Source of the DNA: Bog-105 sp965277855
GTDB lineage: Bacteria; Acidobacteriota; Terriglobia; Bryobacterales; Bryobacteraceae
Length of the DNA: 64,000 nt
Assembly (NCBI GenBank): GCA_965277855.1
Contig: OZ255847.1
Coordinates: 4,836,001-4,900,000 of the forward strand
Reading direction: 5' to 3'
Within the stretch, counting starts at the first letter, position 1. Each line of letters opens with the position of its first letter. The notes beneath the pieces were generated by a model. The model was not told the DNA's origin, did not search any database, and saw nothing but the letters and a program-made list of their open reading frames with translations. A program made the translations under genes and the position numbers. Below, piece after piece: positions 35,728 through 45,298 of the stretch.

Positions 35728-38700
35728 TCAGAATAGCAGCTTCAAAGCCAACTGAATCTGCCGCGCGGAAGTGGTACCGTCCGCCTGAGTGATAGTCGAT
35801 AGAGACTGCCCGAACGTCCCTGGGGAGGCCAGGGTGTCACCGGAACTGCCAGGCTGGTCAAACTGAATCCGGTTGAACACGTTATAGACTTCGGCACGAA
35901 ATTGCAGATTGATACGCTCCGTCAGGTGAGTGTTCTTAACTAGGTTCAGGTCCGTATCGTAGTAGCGGGGGCCGGTAAAGGTATTTCTTCCCAGATTCCC
36001 TGGCCGCCCAAACGGTTGGGTAGCAAAGGCGGACAAGGGCGGTCCCGTCTGATCTCTCGGCGAACCGGCCGGAATGGAGGGACTTGCCACCAGATCCGGA
36101 CGGTTGCTCAGCCCCGTGTACTCTGAGTCTCGTGCGCTGTAGATATCGAAAGGGCGTCCGCTCTGGAAAGTCGAAAGCCCCGACAGTTCCCAACCTCCCA
36201 AAACTCGTGCCGCCAGGCCCTGACTCATGTGCGTATGTCCCGGGCCAAACGGCAATTCCAAAACGAAGTTGAGTATCAGCCGGTGCCGCAAGTCATAGTC
36301 CGACGAGCCCCGCTCTTCTTTCAGATTGAAAGAATTTCGTGCGATGTTTCTATTCCCGGGCTGGCCCGCCACCAGCGGATCGGCCGCGTCGTCGATCGCG
36401 TGCGACCACGTGTAAGCCGCCTGAAACTGCACTCCGTGACTGAATTGTTTGTTGAATACCGTCTGCAGTGCGTTGTAAGTCCCGTTCCCAATCGACTTGA
36501 TTACCACCGGCTCCTCAAAAGCGAGATTTCCAGTAACGTGCGGATACCCGAGCAACGGAGCGATCCGCAGCGACCCGCCCGAAACATCCAACGGCAGAGT
36601 ACCGTTAGCGTGCGCGGCCGCCACTAACGAGGGCAGCGGCGGATTGCCGTCGACGGAACGAAAAAGCCGGTGGGTACCCGAGCCCACATAATCCACTTCC
36701 ATCGTCATGCCGCTGCCCAGCTGCCGCTGGATGCCTGCATTCCAGGACTGCGTATACGGCAGCCTGAGATTCGGGTCGATCGTCGTAATCCCGGTCAGAA
36801 GAGCTCCATCCTGCACAGTCGAAGACGGAGCTGGCTGGGTGGGCGGTGGCGGCTGCAGTCCCAGCGTCACGAGCGGCGCGCCAGGCGTGCCATTCGCAAA
36901 CGCTTGATTCGGGAAATTTTGCACCCCGGCAACAAACGGCGGGTCACCCCTGAGATTCTCAAATAGATTCCCGAAAACGCGATCATGGAAAATACCGTAG
37001 CCAGCCCGGAACGACGTCTTGCCATCGTGAAACGGGTCCCACGCCCCTCCTAAGCGAGGCTCGAAATTATAGGGATAACCATAGAAAATCTGTCGTCCGG
37101 TCCCGGGCCCCACCGTTTGAAACGTAATCGGTGCGGGATCCGATGCTTGTTGATACAACAGATTTGAAAAGTTTCCATTTCGCTCGAACGGCGTCTGATC
37201 GAGTTCGTATCGAAATCCAAGCTCGAGCGTCAAGTTCGACCGGACCTTCCAGGAATCCTGAATAAAGAGCCCATACTCATGCTGCACGAATCTCCTGAAA
37301 TCGGTCGCCGTACGTTGTCCTTGCGCGTTGAAAAACTGCGTTTGCGACTGGATGCCGGGCACTCCCAACAGCGCAGCACTTAGTGTCTGCAGCGTTTCAT
37401 CGCCGGCGCAGGCGCCGCTGCAGTTTACAATCGGAATTCCAAAATTGCCAAACGCCGTGAAGTCCACCGAGGGCCGCGCTCCGAAAGCGTCGTACCCGTT
37501 GTCGTACACGTAACGGAACTCCCCGCCTACCTTGACGTTGTGCTTCCCGGCCACCCAGGACAGTTGATCCGCATAGTGCCAGGTTCCCGCCCGCCGGGAC
37601 TGGCCATTGCTATCGCTCAGTGCGCCGCAGCCGAAATTGGAAATCGTAGGCACGCCGGTCGACAGGTTAAAACTATAATCCGTGCCGAACCCGAACGGAT
37701 CCGGAGTGCTGTTTTGATCGAGCACGCTGCGGCCATTGCAACTGAAAACGTCGTCGGTCCGGTTTAACCCGAAACGCAGTTCATTCACCAGGTTCGGGCG
37801 GAACGCGGCGATGAAGTTGAACGCGCCGCTGTGACTCTGCTGGCTGGTAGCGACGCCCCCCACACCCGGGAATATTTCAGCTAAAGAGTTGCCGTTGGTC
37901 AAGCCATTGTAGATGTAACGCGCAAAGACGCTGTACTTCTCAGTGAAGTGGTGATCGATCCGGAAAGTTGTGTTGCCGGTATCTTGTGGATCGGCCGTCG
38001 GGAAGAAGTAAGTGCCGCGTATGCTGTCCACCGCCGGCCCGTTTGGGCTGGGATAAAGCGCCAGAATCTTCTGCATGGTGGGATCGAGCGGCAGCCCTAG
38101 CGCATTGTTGGGCGAACCCGCATTGGCCAGATTGATCGGCTGGACATTCCCATTCTGATCCGTGTAGTTAAAAATCCCGCTCTTGAAAGCCGCCGTCGGC
38201 ACAGTGGCGGAATTCGTGAGCGTGGTCCGAAAACGGTCCCATTCCGCGTTTACAAAGAAGAATGTTTTGTCTTTGACAATAGGTCCACCCAGCGAAACTC
38301 CAAACTGATTGCGAACGAACGGATTCTGCGGCTCAGGAATCGGATTGAAGTAGTCGCGCGCGGCCAGCGCATTCACGCGGTTGAACTCATAAGCATTTCC
38401 GTGAAACTGATTCGACCCGCTGCGGGTCACGATATCCACGATGGCCCCGGAATTACGGCCGAATTCAGGCAAATAGTTATTCGTGATCACGCGAAATTCC
38501 TGCGTAGAATCCGGATTGATTGTGCTGATCCCGCCCGGTATACCCGGAACCGACGCATCGTTGTTGTCCACGCCATCCAGCAGAAAGTTGTTGTTTCGCT
38601 CGCGCTGTCCATTCACGGAAAAGCCGCCCAGAGAACTCGTCGTCTGCTGCGCTCCCGGGGAAAGCAGCACCAGCTGATAAGGATCGCGCGTGATCAGCGG

Positions 38701-39153
38701 GAGGTCTACAATACGCCTCTGATCCACTACGTTGCTTAGTTGCGCGTCCTCCATATCGATAGTCGGTACAGAGGCGCCTGCGACTTCCACCGACTGCGAA
38801 ACAGCGCCCACTTCGAGCTTGCCGTTCAGAGTTAGATTTTGCGCTACCGTCAACTCGATGTTCTGGAAGCGCAGTGTAAGGAAGCCCGGCTTTTCAACTC
38901 TCACATCGTAATGGCCGACGCCCACATTGGGTATCGAGTAAATCCCGGTAGCGTCGGTTGTGGCCCTGCGCACGGCGGCCGTTTCAATGTTTCGGACATT
39001 AACCGTCGCGTCCGGCACACCGCCGCCGGTTGCATCCGTGATCGTGCCAGCCATGCTTGCTGTCTGAGCGTAAACTGTGCTGCCTGCCAAAGCCAGCAGG
39101 ATGGCCGCCAAAACATTCTTGAAGTGACGACTGGCCCTTCGATCATCTGACAT
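35728..39153 (-). CDS. TonB-dependent receptor-like outer-membrane protein (Oar-like)
   Basis: A 1141-residue protein with a signal peptide (FKNVLAAILLALAGSTVYAQ). Residues about 30-115 are a carboxypeptidase-regulatory/CnaB-like beta-sandwich (SMAGTITDATGGGVPDATVN). Plug-like blocks follow: FSVNGQRERNNNFLLDGVDN and EFGRNSGAIVDIVTRSGSNQ. A long 22-strand-type barrel ends in ALKLLF with the terminal phenylalanine of outer-membrane proteins. The family is greatly expanded in Acidobacteria and related to Myxococcus Oar; it is believed to take up polymers or other large substrates with TonB energy. It stands alone, without an adjacent SusD-type gene. Confidence 0.85.
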   Translation of the reverse strand: MSDDRRASRHFKNVLAAILLALAGSTVYAQTASMAGTITDATGGGVPDATVNVRNIETAAVRRATTDATGIYSIPNVGVGHYDVRVEKPGFLTLRFQNIELTVAQNLTLNGKLEVGAVSQSVEVAGASVPTIDMEDAQLSNVVDQRRIVDLPLITRDPYQLVLLSPGAQQTTSSLGGFSVNGQRERNNNFLLDGVDNNDASVPGIPGGISTINPDSTQEFRVITNNYLPEFGRNSGAIVDIVTRSGSNQFHGNAYEFNRVNALAARDYFNPIPEPQNPFVRNQFGVSLGGPIVKDKTFFFVNAEWDRFRTTLTNSATVPTAAFKSGIFNYTDQNGNVQPINLANAGSPNNALGLPLDPTMQKILALYPSPNGPAVDSIRGTYFFPTADPQDTGNTTFRIDHHFTEKYSVFARYIYNGLTNGNSLAEIFPGVGGVATSQQSHSGAFNFIAAFRPNLVNELRFGLNRTDDVFSCNGRSVLDQNSTPDPFGFGTDYSFNLSTGVPTISNFGCGALSDSNGQSRRAGTWHYADQLSWVAGKHNVKVGGEFRYVYDNGYDAFGARPSVDFTAFGNFGIPIVNCSGACAGDETLQTLSAALLGVPGIQSQTQFFNAQGQRTATDFRRFVQHEYGLFIQDSWKVRSNLTLELGFRYELDQTPFERNGNFSNLLYQQASDPAPITFQTVGPGTGRQIFYGYPYNFEPRLGGAWDPFHDGKTSFRAGYGIFHDRVFGNLFENLRGDPPFVAGVQNFPNQAFANGTPGAPLVTLGLQPPPPTQPAPSSTVQDGALLTGITTIDPNLRLPYTQSWNAGIQRQLGSGMTMEVDYVGSGTHRLFRSVDGNPPLPSLVAAAHANGTLPLDVSGGSLRIAPLLGYPHVTGNLAFEEPVVIKSIGNGTYNALQTVFNKQFSHGVQFQAAYTWSHAIDDAADPLVAGQPGNRNIARNSFNLKEERGSSDYDLRHRLILNFVLELPFGPGHTHMSQGLAARVLGGWELSGLSTFQSGRPFDIYSARDSEYTGLSNRPDLVASPSIPAGSPRDQTGPPLSAFATQPFGRPGNLGRNTFTGPRYYDTDLNLVKNTHLTERINLQFRAEVYNVFNRIQFDQPGSSGDTLASPGTFGQSLSTITQADGTTSARQIQLALKLLF

Positions 39154-39615
39154 GATTATTAGCCCCCAACGTGATCGAAATCAATGTAACTCGTCCAGCA
39201 TTAATAATAGTTTAAAAATCGGACCTGAAGCGCACCGGACGGTGCGGGCGTCGCGGCGTGTATTCGGTGGAGGCGAGCCAAGTCTCTCCTCCACCAGCAC
39301 CAACTCGACCGGCTGCGCTTCTGCAGTTCTCACGGCGCAAAGCTCCAGATTGCAATACTGCGCGACCGGAACGGTTCGACCGTGCCAGAGTCGCCTTGCA
39401 CCTGTTTCCGGCTTTTGCCGTTGCGGTTGTTGCCGCTGCCGCACCCTTCGCCTGGCCCTCCTCGTAGGCCAGATGAGATGACTTAGCTGCGCATTCATGG
39501 CCCGCTGCAATGCAGTTGGTAAGCCCGGCCGGCGCGGATGAAGGTGGTGAGGGCGCCCTAGACTTTCCGGCCTGAATGCTTCGTCGTACTAATCTCCCGA
39601 AGGAGCAATAAGAAA
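39154..39615. other. Intergenic stretch upstream of the Oar-like gene
   Basis: About 460 bp with GC-rich open frames on both strands that lack recognisable motifs. The first 100 bp must hold the promoter of the reverse-strand receptor gene. Confidence 0.35.
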
Positions 39616-39873
39616 TTGAAAACGTACGCGCTTGAGCAAGCTGTCCGTACAAAGAAAGCTTTACAAGAGGCCGCAGAACTCGGTCCAGAGATGTTTCCCA
39701 TTCAGGCGTTTGTGGGGATGATTAGCGATGAACTTGAAAAGCTGCGGTCGCTAGGGAAGACCGACACTAAGATTGCTGGCCTAATCACGGCGAATTCAAA
39801 CATCGAGATCACAGCTTCCGAAATAGCGGAGAATTATGCTTCCCCGGAAGACTGCCACCAAGCTCATCGGTAA
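39616..39873 (+). CDS. Small conserved-looking protein, 85 aa
   Basis: TTG start at 39616 preceded by AGGAG ten bases upstream. The helical protein (ALEQAVRTKKALQEAAELGP, AFVGMISDELEKLRSLGKTD, NIEITASEIAENYASPED) has the regular amphipathic pattern and codon use of a real gene. I recall similar short proteins of unknown function from Acidobacteria and mobile elements. No catalytic motif. It lies beside a VapC remnant on the opposite strand, but nothing shows that they form a pair. Confidence 0.6.
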   Translation: MKTYALEQAVRTKKALQEAAELGPEMFPIQAFVGMISDELEKLRSLGKTDTKIAGLITANSNIEITASEIAENYASPEDCHQAHR

Positions 39874-39984
39874 GCTCGGCCTAGGGTCCAGCAGGCCTTT
39901 TTGCGCTGGCCTGAACTAGACCTTAGAGAAGTAAGTAGTAAACACATCCAAACGAAAAGATCCGTTAGCCCTCTGTCCATCGTT

Positions 39985-40215
39985 ACTCTTCCCAATCTCC
40001 ACTTGCAAATCCGGCAAGCGGCGGAATTCAAGAAGGTTAATGGCTCACAGGAGTAACTTGGTGTGCGATTGCTGTCGCACCAATTAGCAGGTCGTTCGGT
40101 CCAATCAGGTTTCCCGATGGGCCAGCTCGGCTCGAATTTGACCGTAGAGTCCCTCATAGCGGCAGAAGATCATGTCCGAGGTCGTGAGAGCGTCATTCGC
40201 ACCATTGAGCAAGCA
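39985..40215 (-). pseudogene. VapC-type PIN-domain toxin, C-terminal remnant
   Basis: The reverse strand shows YGQIRAELAHR, then in the next frame NLIGPNDLLIGATAIAHQVT, then EFRRLPDLQVE. These are the C-terminal blocks of VapC PIN nucleases (Y..IRA.L...G..IGPNDLLIAA.A.....LVT.N..EF.RV.GL..E.W). Frameshifts and loss of the N-terminal half make it inactive. No VapB antitoxin was recognised next to it. Confidence 0.55.
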
Positions 40216-40411
40216 CTAACGGCAGGTGCTGGATCACTTATTAACCAGAGTTCTCGACGCCCAATCCGTGTGATGCCACTTTTCGGTCGCTGATGTGCGA
40301 ACGCTCCAGTTTGCAGATAAACTCATTGATCGCTTTACTGATGAGATCGTCGACGGGAAACGCAGCGCTTTACTCTAGTAAGTGAGCGCATCTCGACAGC
40401 AGCCGCCTCCA

Positions 40412-41488
40412 TTATGGAGCGGTGGTGCTATCGCGAATGCCGATGTGGCTGCTGCCGTAGTGGTGTGCAAAAGCTTTCGTGAATTCTGCGCCCAAAAAGA
40501 AAATCTGCGCCGAGTAATAGACCCATACGATCAGAACGACAATGGAACCAGCAGCTCCATACATCGACGCGTAGCTTGCTCGCCCCAGATATATGCCCAG
40601 CAGAAATTTCCCGATACTGAATAACAACGAAGTGACTGCACCCCCGAGTATTACATCGCGCCACTCAAGCCGGATTTCAGGCATGACCTTGTAGATTGCA
40701 CCAAATAACACGGTGATTACCACAAATGAGACGATCGAAGTCGCGATGTGGAGCAATGCTGCTTCGAATCCCGTTATAGATGCAGAGTGCGCGCCTAAGG
40801 CGGTAATCCAGGTACTCACGGCGAGTGAAATGATCAGCAAAAAGCCAATGGAGAGTACCATGCTGAACGAAAATAACCGCTTTTTCAAAAAGCTCGTCAC
40901 CATTCCTATCCCGCTTACATTCGGAACGGGAACTTCCCAGATGTAGTTCAGGGCGTCCCGCAGCTCGATCAGAACGCCGGACGCGCTAAACAGCAATGTC
41001 AAGACCCCGAAAATCGTACCGATAATCCCGTGCGTTTTAGTGTGTGAGCCTTGCAAAAAGGAGGCTGCGGCTTTGCCCGCCGCAGGTCCAACGAGACTTT
41101 GGATTTGTTGAGCAATTTGTTGCTCCGCCGCCGAATGGCCAAAGACAAGACCCACGATCGAGACAGCTAGCAGGAGTAAAGGCGCTAAAGAAAGGAGCGA
41201 ATAGAAAGCGAGAGATGCTCCCAGTCGTGTCGCGTTTTGTCTGTTCCACTCGCCGAAACTGTCACCGAGTAGAGCCTTAATGTACGCCCAGCGAAACCAC
41301 GTGAACGGCTTCCGATACCGCTGCCCCGGGTGAGCCTTTGTGCTCCCCTCAGCGTCAGTTGATATGATTTTTCCCTTGTGCTCGCTGGCCATGCGCTTCT
41401 CCCAAGGCAACATCCCCGACTCTATTGTGAATCCAGAGCTAAGTGGCTGCTGCGACATAATAAGCCCGGTTTGTTCGAGAAGTGACAC
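40412..41488 (-). CDS. YihY/virulence factor BrkB family membrane protein
   Basis: A 358-residue protein. After a charged N-terminal 80 residues the family core begins: NATRLGASLAFYSLLSLAPL, LSASGVLIELRDALNYIWEV-type loop, then about six transmembrane helices. The C-terminal motif region is YGAAGSIVVLIVWVYYSAQI followed by FFLGAEFTKAFA. The family was once called ribonuclease BN but is an inner-membrane protein of uncertain function, sometimes a transporter-like fold. The N-terminal extension may be overcalled; a later Met (MASEHKGK, residue about 33) is possible. No operon partners. Confidence 0.85.
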   Translation of the reverse strand: MSLLEQTGLIMSQQPLSSGFTIESGMLPWEKRMASEHKGKIISTDAEGSTKAHPGQRYRKPFTWFRWAYIKALLGDSFGEWNRQNATRLGASLAFYSLLSLAPLLLLAVSIVGLVFGHSAAEQQIAQQIQSLVGPAAGKAAASFLQGSHTKTHGIIGTIFGVLTLLFSASGVLIELRDALNYIWEVPVPNVSGIGMVTSFLKKRLFSFSMVLSIGFLLIISLAVSTWITALGAHSASITGFEAALLHIATSIVSFVVITVLFGAIYKVMPEIRLEWRDVILGGAVTSLLFSIGKFLLGIYLGRASYASMYGAAGSIVVLIVWVYYSAQIFFLGAEFTKAFAHHYGSSHIGIRDSTTAP

Positions 41489-41771
41489 GGCTTATTGGCG
41501 AGCAGACCAATCCACGCACGCTTTCGAGAGCAACGAACGTCAATCGGTTACCGCCTCAATTGCCGATTAAAGGGACTTTCTAATAAATCGCCAGCCGGTC
41601 AGCAGAAACAGCGATGGTAGCCACATCTAACCTTTGTTGAGGATCTGAGTTGGCCGGTCGCGTGGACCGAAAAGTGGCCCGTCTCGCGGTCCCACCAAAG
41701 GGTTGGGATTTTCCGTTCGCCCTTGTGGAGAGTAAACGAGAGCTTCTGAAACCGGATTACACCAAACAAGT

Positions 41772-41987
41772 ATGAATCCTGCGGTTATGCTCCTCGCCAA
41801 TAAGTCTTTGGGCTTTAGCCTTTACGACTTCCACATCGAAGGAGTATCCGTAGAGGAACTCGCAGCGGCTTACTCGCTTCCAATCAACTTGGTTCAGGAA
41901 CGAATCGAAGCTGTTCGTCTGTGCCTTAAATATCAGGTGAAGCTCTCAATCGGATCTAAGCGAGATGCGAAATCACTCGCGGCGTGA
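41772..41987 (+). CDS. Small protein, 71 aa, DUF433/HTH-like
   Basis: MNPAVMLLANKSLGFSLYDF starts at an ATG. The segment ISVEELAAAYSLPI-like (VSVEELAAAYSLPINLVQER) looks like a helix-turn-helix, as in short DUF433-type proteins that sit beside toxin genes. No partner toxin lies adjacent. Codon pattern and helix-turn-helix shape support a real gene; function is unknown. Confidence 0.55.
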   Translation: MNPAVMLLANKSLGFSLYDFHIEGVSVEELAAAYSLPINLVQERIEAVRLCLKYQVKLSIGSKRDAKSLAA

Positions 41988-42398
41988 ACCGGAATAATGC
42001 TTCTGATCACCATGATCTGATCGGGCCTTCGATTTGGTTGCCGGATCGTGATTGCCAATCCCGCTTACCGGGTCCGTTTGAGTTAACATTCGGCAAGAAC
42101 ATCGGCGGGCGGCTACATTTTGCCTGCTTTTTATTATCGTCGCCTGTCTTTTTACCGTCTCCACCACCGGGGATGTCGGGCCAAAGAGTAGCTCTGACGC
42201 GACCTTGCTCCAGAGCTAAGCAACCGCTTGAGCGTGCACTGTCAACAGTTCCAGAGAGTTGAAGAGCCATAGCGGCAACTTTCCTCGGGATCCAGAATCT
42301 CTTTGCAAAACCTTGCACTGGCGACTCGCCGAGTCCTTTAGAAAGCTAGGAGACAATACTCAAGGAATCCACACTTTATTGGCAAAACTAGTTGTTAG

Positions 42399-42430
42399 AA
42401 AGGCCACATCTGCCATGAGTGGCCTTTTCT
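42399..42430 (+). terminator. Rho-independent terminator-like hairpin
   Basis: AAAGGCCAC (42399-42407) and GTGGCCTTT (42419-42427) form a perfect 9-bp stem with an 11-nt loop, ending in a T-run, with A-rich sequence on the other side. It could therefore work in both directions. The nearest plus-strand gene ends 410 bp upstream, so an unannotated transcript may end here. Confidence 0.65.
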
Positions 42431-42596
42431 ATATCCTGTGTCATAAGACTTTAATCGTGTGTTGACGTTTGGATCTGACCTGGAGATTGCAATGCGGCTC
42501 ATCACCCGTGGGTTTGTTTTAGCTTCCTAATGATTGTTGATCGCTAAAAGACATTCTGCCGGTGTTCTTTCCGATTCAGGAAGCACTCAATGGGTA

Positions 42597-42635
42597 ATGA
42601 CGTGAAATACTTCCTTTCAGGTTTTTTCACGTCAT
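42597..42635. repeat. Perfect 11-bp inverted repeat
   Basis: ATGACGTGAAA (42597-42607) and TTTCACGTCAT (42625-42635) are exact reverse complements separated by 17 nt, with a T-run inside the right arm. It could be a terminator for the reverse-strand genes at 42688-43233, an operator with a TGACGTGA-like half-site, or part of a small RNA. Confidence 0.6.
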
Positions 42636-42687
42636 CTCGTGGGAGGTGACAGATCCAAATAGGAACTCGGTAGCCAAACGCATAGCT

Positions 42688-43071
42688 CTACGCCGTTTTG
42701 ATGTTCGTAACCATGGGCGGTACCGCTGACGACGAACGACGGCGTAGCGCAACTTCGACTCTGGAGTCTAGTGCCTCGTCTTTGCTATCGATGGCTTTGG
42801 CTAGGAGCATCAATTGCTTCTGGAGGTCGTCCATGCTGGAGTACCCTATTGTCACCCAGCCCTGTATGAAAAAAATAGAATTCGGAAGCCTGGCAGTATC
42901 AAGCGAACTCAGATTGTGAGCAGGTTCACCACAGCCCGCGTGTGTGCACTGACAAAAGTCTTTTTCAAGACTCTGGGACGCGGCCTGCTTACAATAGTCA
43001 CTGCAATAAAGGTTGCCGGCCTGAGCTCTGCAACCACAGACCGCAAGCTGACATTTCTGATGACTCTCCAC
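42688..43071 (-). CDS. Metallothionein-like protein with C-terminal extension
   Basis: A 127-residue protein from GTG 43071. Residues 1-46 carry the cysteine/histidine pattern of short bacterial metallothionein-like proteins: CQLAVCGCRAQAGNLYCSDY, then CKQAA, and FCQCTHAGCG, nine cysteines in total. Such proteins are about 50-55 residues long and bind zinc or copper. Here the frame continues for 80 residues including a helical tail (MDDLQKQLMLLAKAIDSKDE). The tail may be a fusion or readthrough of a lost stop. The gene starts 3 bp after the stop of a small membrane protein gene and may be co-transcribed with it. Confidence 0.6.
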   Translation of the reverse strand: MESHQKCQLAVCGCRAQAGNLYCSDYCKQAASQSLEKDFCQCTHAGCGEPAHNLSSLDTARLPNSIFFIQGWVTIGYSSMDDLQKQLMLLAKAIDSKDEALDSRVEVALRRRSSSAVPPMVTNIKTA

Positions 43072-43074
43072 CTC

Positions 43075-43233
43075 TTAACCTCGCTGCAAAACACGTCCGG
43101 GATCAACGCCCCGGGATTCTACTTGCGTCAGGGATCCGAGGATGTTCGTCGCAACTAGGAAGACTGCTAGTCCCACTAACAATACCAGACCGAAAGCTTG
43201 TCCATCCTGCTGAATACTAGAAAGTCTCGCCAT
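43075..43233 (-). CDS. Small membrane protein, 52 aa
   Basis: ATG at 43233, stop at 43075. The sequence begins MARLSSIQQDGQAF and has one clear transmembrane helix (GLVLLVGLAVFLVATNIL), then a polar tail ending VLQRG. It ends 3 bp before the GTG of the metallothionein-like gene, a spacing typical of an operon. No recognised family. Hydrophobicity and gene spacing are the support; the ribosome binding site is weak. Confidence 0.45.
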   Translation of the reverse strand: MARLSSIQQDGQAFGLVLLVGLAVFLVATNILGSLTQVESRGVDPGRVLQRG

Positions 43234-43369
43234 GTCTAAATAATTCCAAACGCAGTCCTGATTGGCGGCGGGAGTACGAGCGGTCGGGCAAATCTCGGCG
43301 AGCTATGTCGTCGTCGCTGCTTTGACATTGCGCTGCCGTATGGAAGTTCGTGCGGCGCTGCGGCGGTCC

Positions 43370-43867
43370 TTAGCTTTCCGTCGCAGCGCTCTTGATTAGA
43401 ACGGACGCAATCCTCCGCAATCTTTGCTCTGCGGCTTCTTCCTCGGCGAGCGACTGTTTTAACAAATCGAGAACCTCCTCAGCGCCCATCCGTTTTGCCA
43501 AAGTAATGGCCGTCAAATAGCCGGCCATTTCGTAGTGCTCTACCCGGCTACCGGCGCCGATCAGCCCAAGATCGAGGATGATTTCATCGCCTTCTTCTTC
43601 AAGGGCTTCTGCGCCTTCCTTAATCACACCCTCCATCCCCATGCATTTCTTCCCCGTGGGCTTGGTGTCGAGTAGTTGAGCAGCTTTCTCGAGCCGCGCT
43701 ACCTGGCCTTTCGTTTCTTCGAGGTGGGCCGTGAATGCTTCTTTGAGAGAAGAATCATTGGATCCCTTTGCCATCTTTGGGATGGCTCTCGTCAGTTGTT
43801 TTTCAGCGGAGTAGAGGTCTTTCAGCTCGTCCGTAAGCAGATCTTTAACAGTTCTTTTGTCGGCCAT
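43370..43867 (-). CDS. DUF892/YciF-type ferritin-like protein
   Basis: About 165 residues from MADKRTVKDLLTDELKDLYS, with GGAAG upstream; the frame extends 24 residues further to 43939. The four-helix ferritin-like fold is suggested by DELKDLYSAEKQLTRAIPKM, AFTAHLEETKGQVARLEKAA, SRVEHYEMAGYLTAITLAKR and LLKQSLAEEEAAEQRLRRIA. The Glu/His positions of the di-iron-like site (E, ExxH) are kept. Family members are linked to stress response and plasmid or pathway accessory islands. A second member lies at 45299 in the opposite orientation. Confidence 0.85.
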   Translation of the reverse strand: MADKRTVKDLLTDELKDLYSAEKQLTRAIPKMAKGSNDSSLKEAFTAHLEETKGQVARLEKAAQLLDTKPTGKKCMGMEGVIKEGAEALEEEGDEIILDLGLIGAGSRVEHYEMAGYLTAITLAKRMGAEEVLDLLKQSLAEEEAAEQRLRRIASVLIKSAATES

Positions 43868-44019
43868 CAGGGACTTCCATATGATTGAGTCGTTTGTCTG
43901 CAGCGCAGCCATCGCACCCGTTTCTTTCTGTTGTACCAATAAGTCGTACCGCAGCTTGACGGTCGGCGTGGGAGTAGCGACTCCTTAGGGGCGAGAAAGG
44001 CTCGTTTCTGCGGCTGCTA

Positions 44020-44265
44020 CTACCCCTTTAATGTCCACTGAGGTTTTCTCGTATGGAACGGATTGCGCGTGAGAACGTACGAAGGGCTCCTACTTCGCGC
44101 GGTATGCCCGGTCACCAGCGCGTCACTTTTTTCGACTAGGTCGCGGCACAGCGTGAGGCCGGCCGCAAGGTAGACCAGGCTTGCTGGTATCCACATGAAT
44201 GTAAGCAGCGCGCCCGGTATGCCGTTATAACGCGAGAGGACAAGGAGCGGCGCGGAGAACAGCAC
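44020..44265 (-). pseudogene. Cytochrome c oxidase assembly factor CtaG-like, C-terminal remnant
   Basis: The visible block APLLVLSRYNGIPGALLTFM and MWIPASLVYLAAGLTLCRDL resembles the last two transmembrane helices of CtaG/Caa3-type proteins (LI.W.PAG.VYL.AAL.L). Everything upstream is absent and the tail is degenerate, so it is a remnant. The call rests on a short motif and is moderate. Confidence 0.45.
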
Positions 44266-44759
44266 CTCCCCGAATGGACGGAAGTGTTGCTGCAGCCGCG
44301 TCAGTCCTAAATGCCTTCGAGGAACTGTGCGGAGACGACGTCGCTATCCAAGGCGGTGGAGCGGATTGGAATCCCATCGAGGGCGTTCGGTCTCCGGAGC
44401 TGCGCTTCGTACGTGAGAATCCCTCGATTTTAGCGTTTCCTTACGTTTTGCTAAGCCCTTCTTTAGGTCCCAATTCCTACTCTCGGAATAAGGAACTTGT
44501 GAAAGCTGGTGGGAGACAACAGAACGCCAATGGCGTTCAAGCAGATCGTGAAAAGCCCTCCAGTCCGGCTGGCGAGCTCAAACCGTCTATCTTCAGCAGT
44601 GATATCTGCAAGGGTTTTCGCGACCCTCGCCGCTCATCAAAGAGAGCAGCTTTCTTGGCTCATGAGCTCGGCGCGCGCCGCTTGCACCATGTTCGTTAGC
44701 ACGTCAAATTCCAGAGCGGTAGCGAACTCGCAGTGGCGCGTCCTTCACAACGACTCACA
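44266..44759. other. Stretch between CtaG remnant and small membrane protein, no gene recognised
   Basis: Overlapping open frames exist on the plus strand, but their translations are compositionally irregular and unrecognised. Probably decayed sequence. Confidence 0.35.
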
Positions 44760-45008
44760 ATGTACAATCGGGCGCGGCTCGCGGCGCTTGTCTTTCTTCT
44801 GACGATAAATGCCTCATGCGTCCTTGCCAGTGCGCTGAGACATCAGTATCCGATAGGTGTAGCCGCAGTGTTGTTTGTCATCCCCGCTCTGCTCCGGGAA
44901 CTGGATTTAAAAAATGGCCGGCCGCCGCGCAGGCTCGGGTCATTTGAGTGGTCTTGCCTTCTCGCCGGGATACTATTCCTTATCCCACTTCCCTTCCTGC
45001 TTTTTTGA
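44760..45008 (+). CDS. Small membrane protein, 82 aa
   Basis: From ATG 44760 (MYNRARLAALVFLLTINASC) to 45008. Three hydrophobic segments are separated by short charged loops (LRELDLKNGRPPRRLGSFEW between the second and third), giving a 3-TM topology. The frame extends 9 residues upstream to 44733. It is not recognised; possibly a YciF-island companion, as it lies between two DUF892 genes. Confidence 0.5.
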   Translation: MYNRARLAALVFLLTINASCVLASALRHQYPIGVAAVLFVIPALLRELDLKNGRPPRRLGSFEWSCLLAGILFLIPLPFLLF

Positions 45009-45298
45009 AAGGGCTTGCTGTATGAGAAACGCAACATTCAAATGAAAACCACCGATGAGAATTTGGCGGAGAAGGATACAAGGTGTTTAAATCGTTCGAG
45101 CAACGCGGCAACATCTTCGGGAGTTCAAAGCCATCGGCCATGCTGCTATAACCCCTCCCCTCCCTTGGAGTTCCGAATCGACCAACGCGACGCATGGAGT
45201 GGCGCAGTGTTCGAGCAGCTGCAATGTCCGTGAAACTCAAGCCTGCCCATTCTGTTCTAATCGGCTAGAGAAGTCACTCACTTCTTTCGAGGTCTCCA

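Larger units (their letters stand above)
41988..42687. other. Intergenic region with terminator and long inverted repeat
   Basis: About 700 bp without a convincing coding frame. It contains a rho-independent terminator at 42399-42430 and a perfect 11-bp inverted repeat at 42597-42635, listed separately. Confidence 0.45.
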
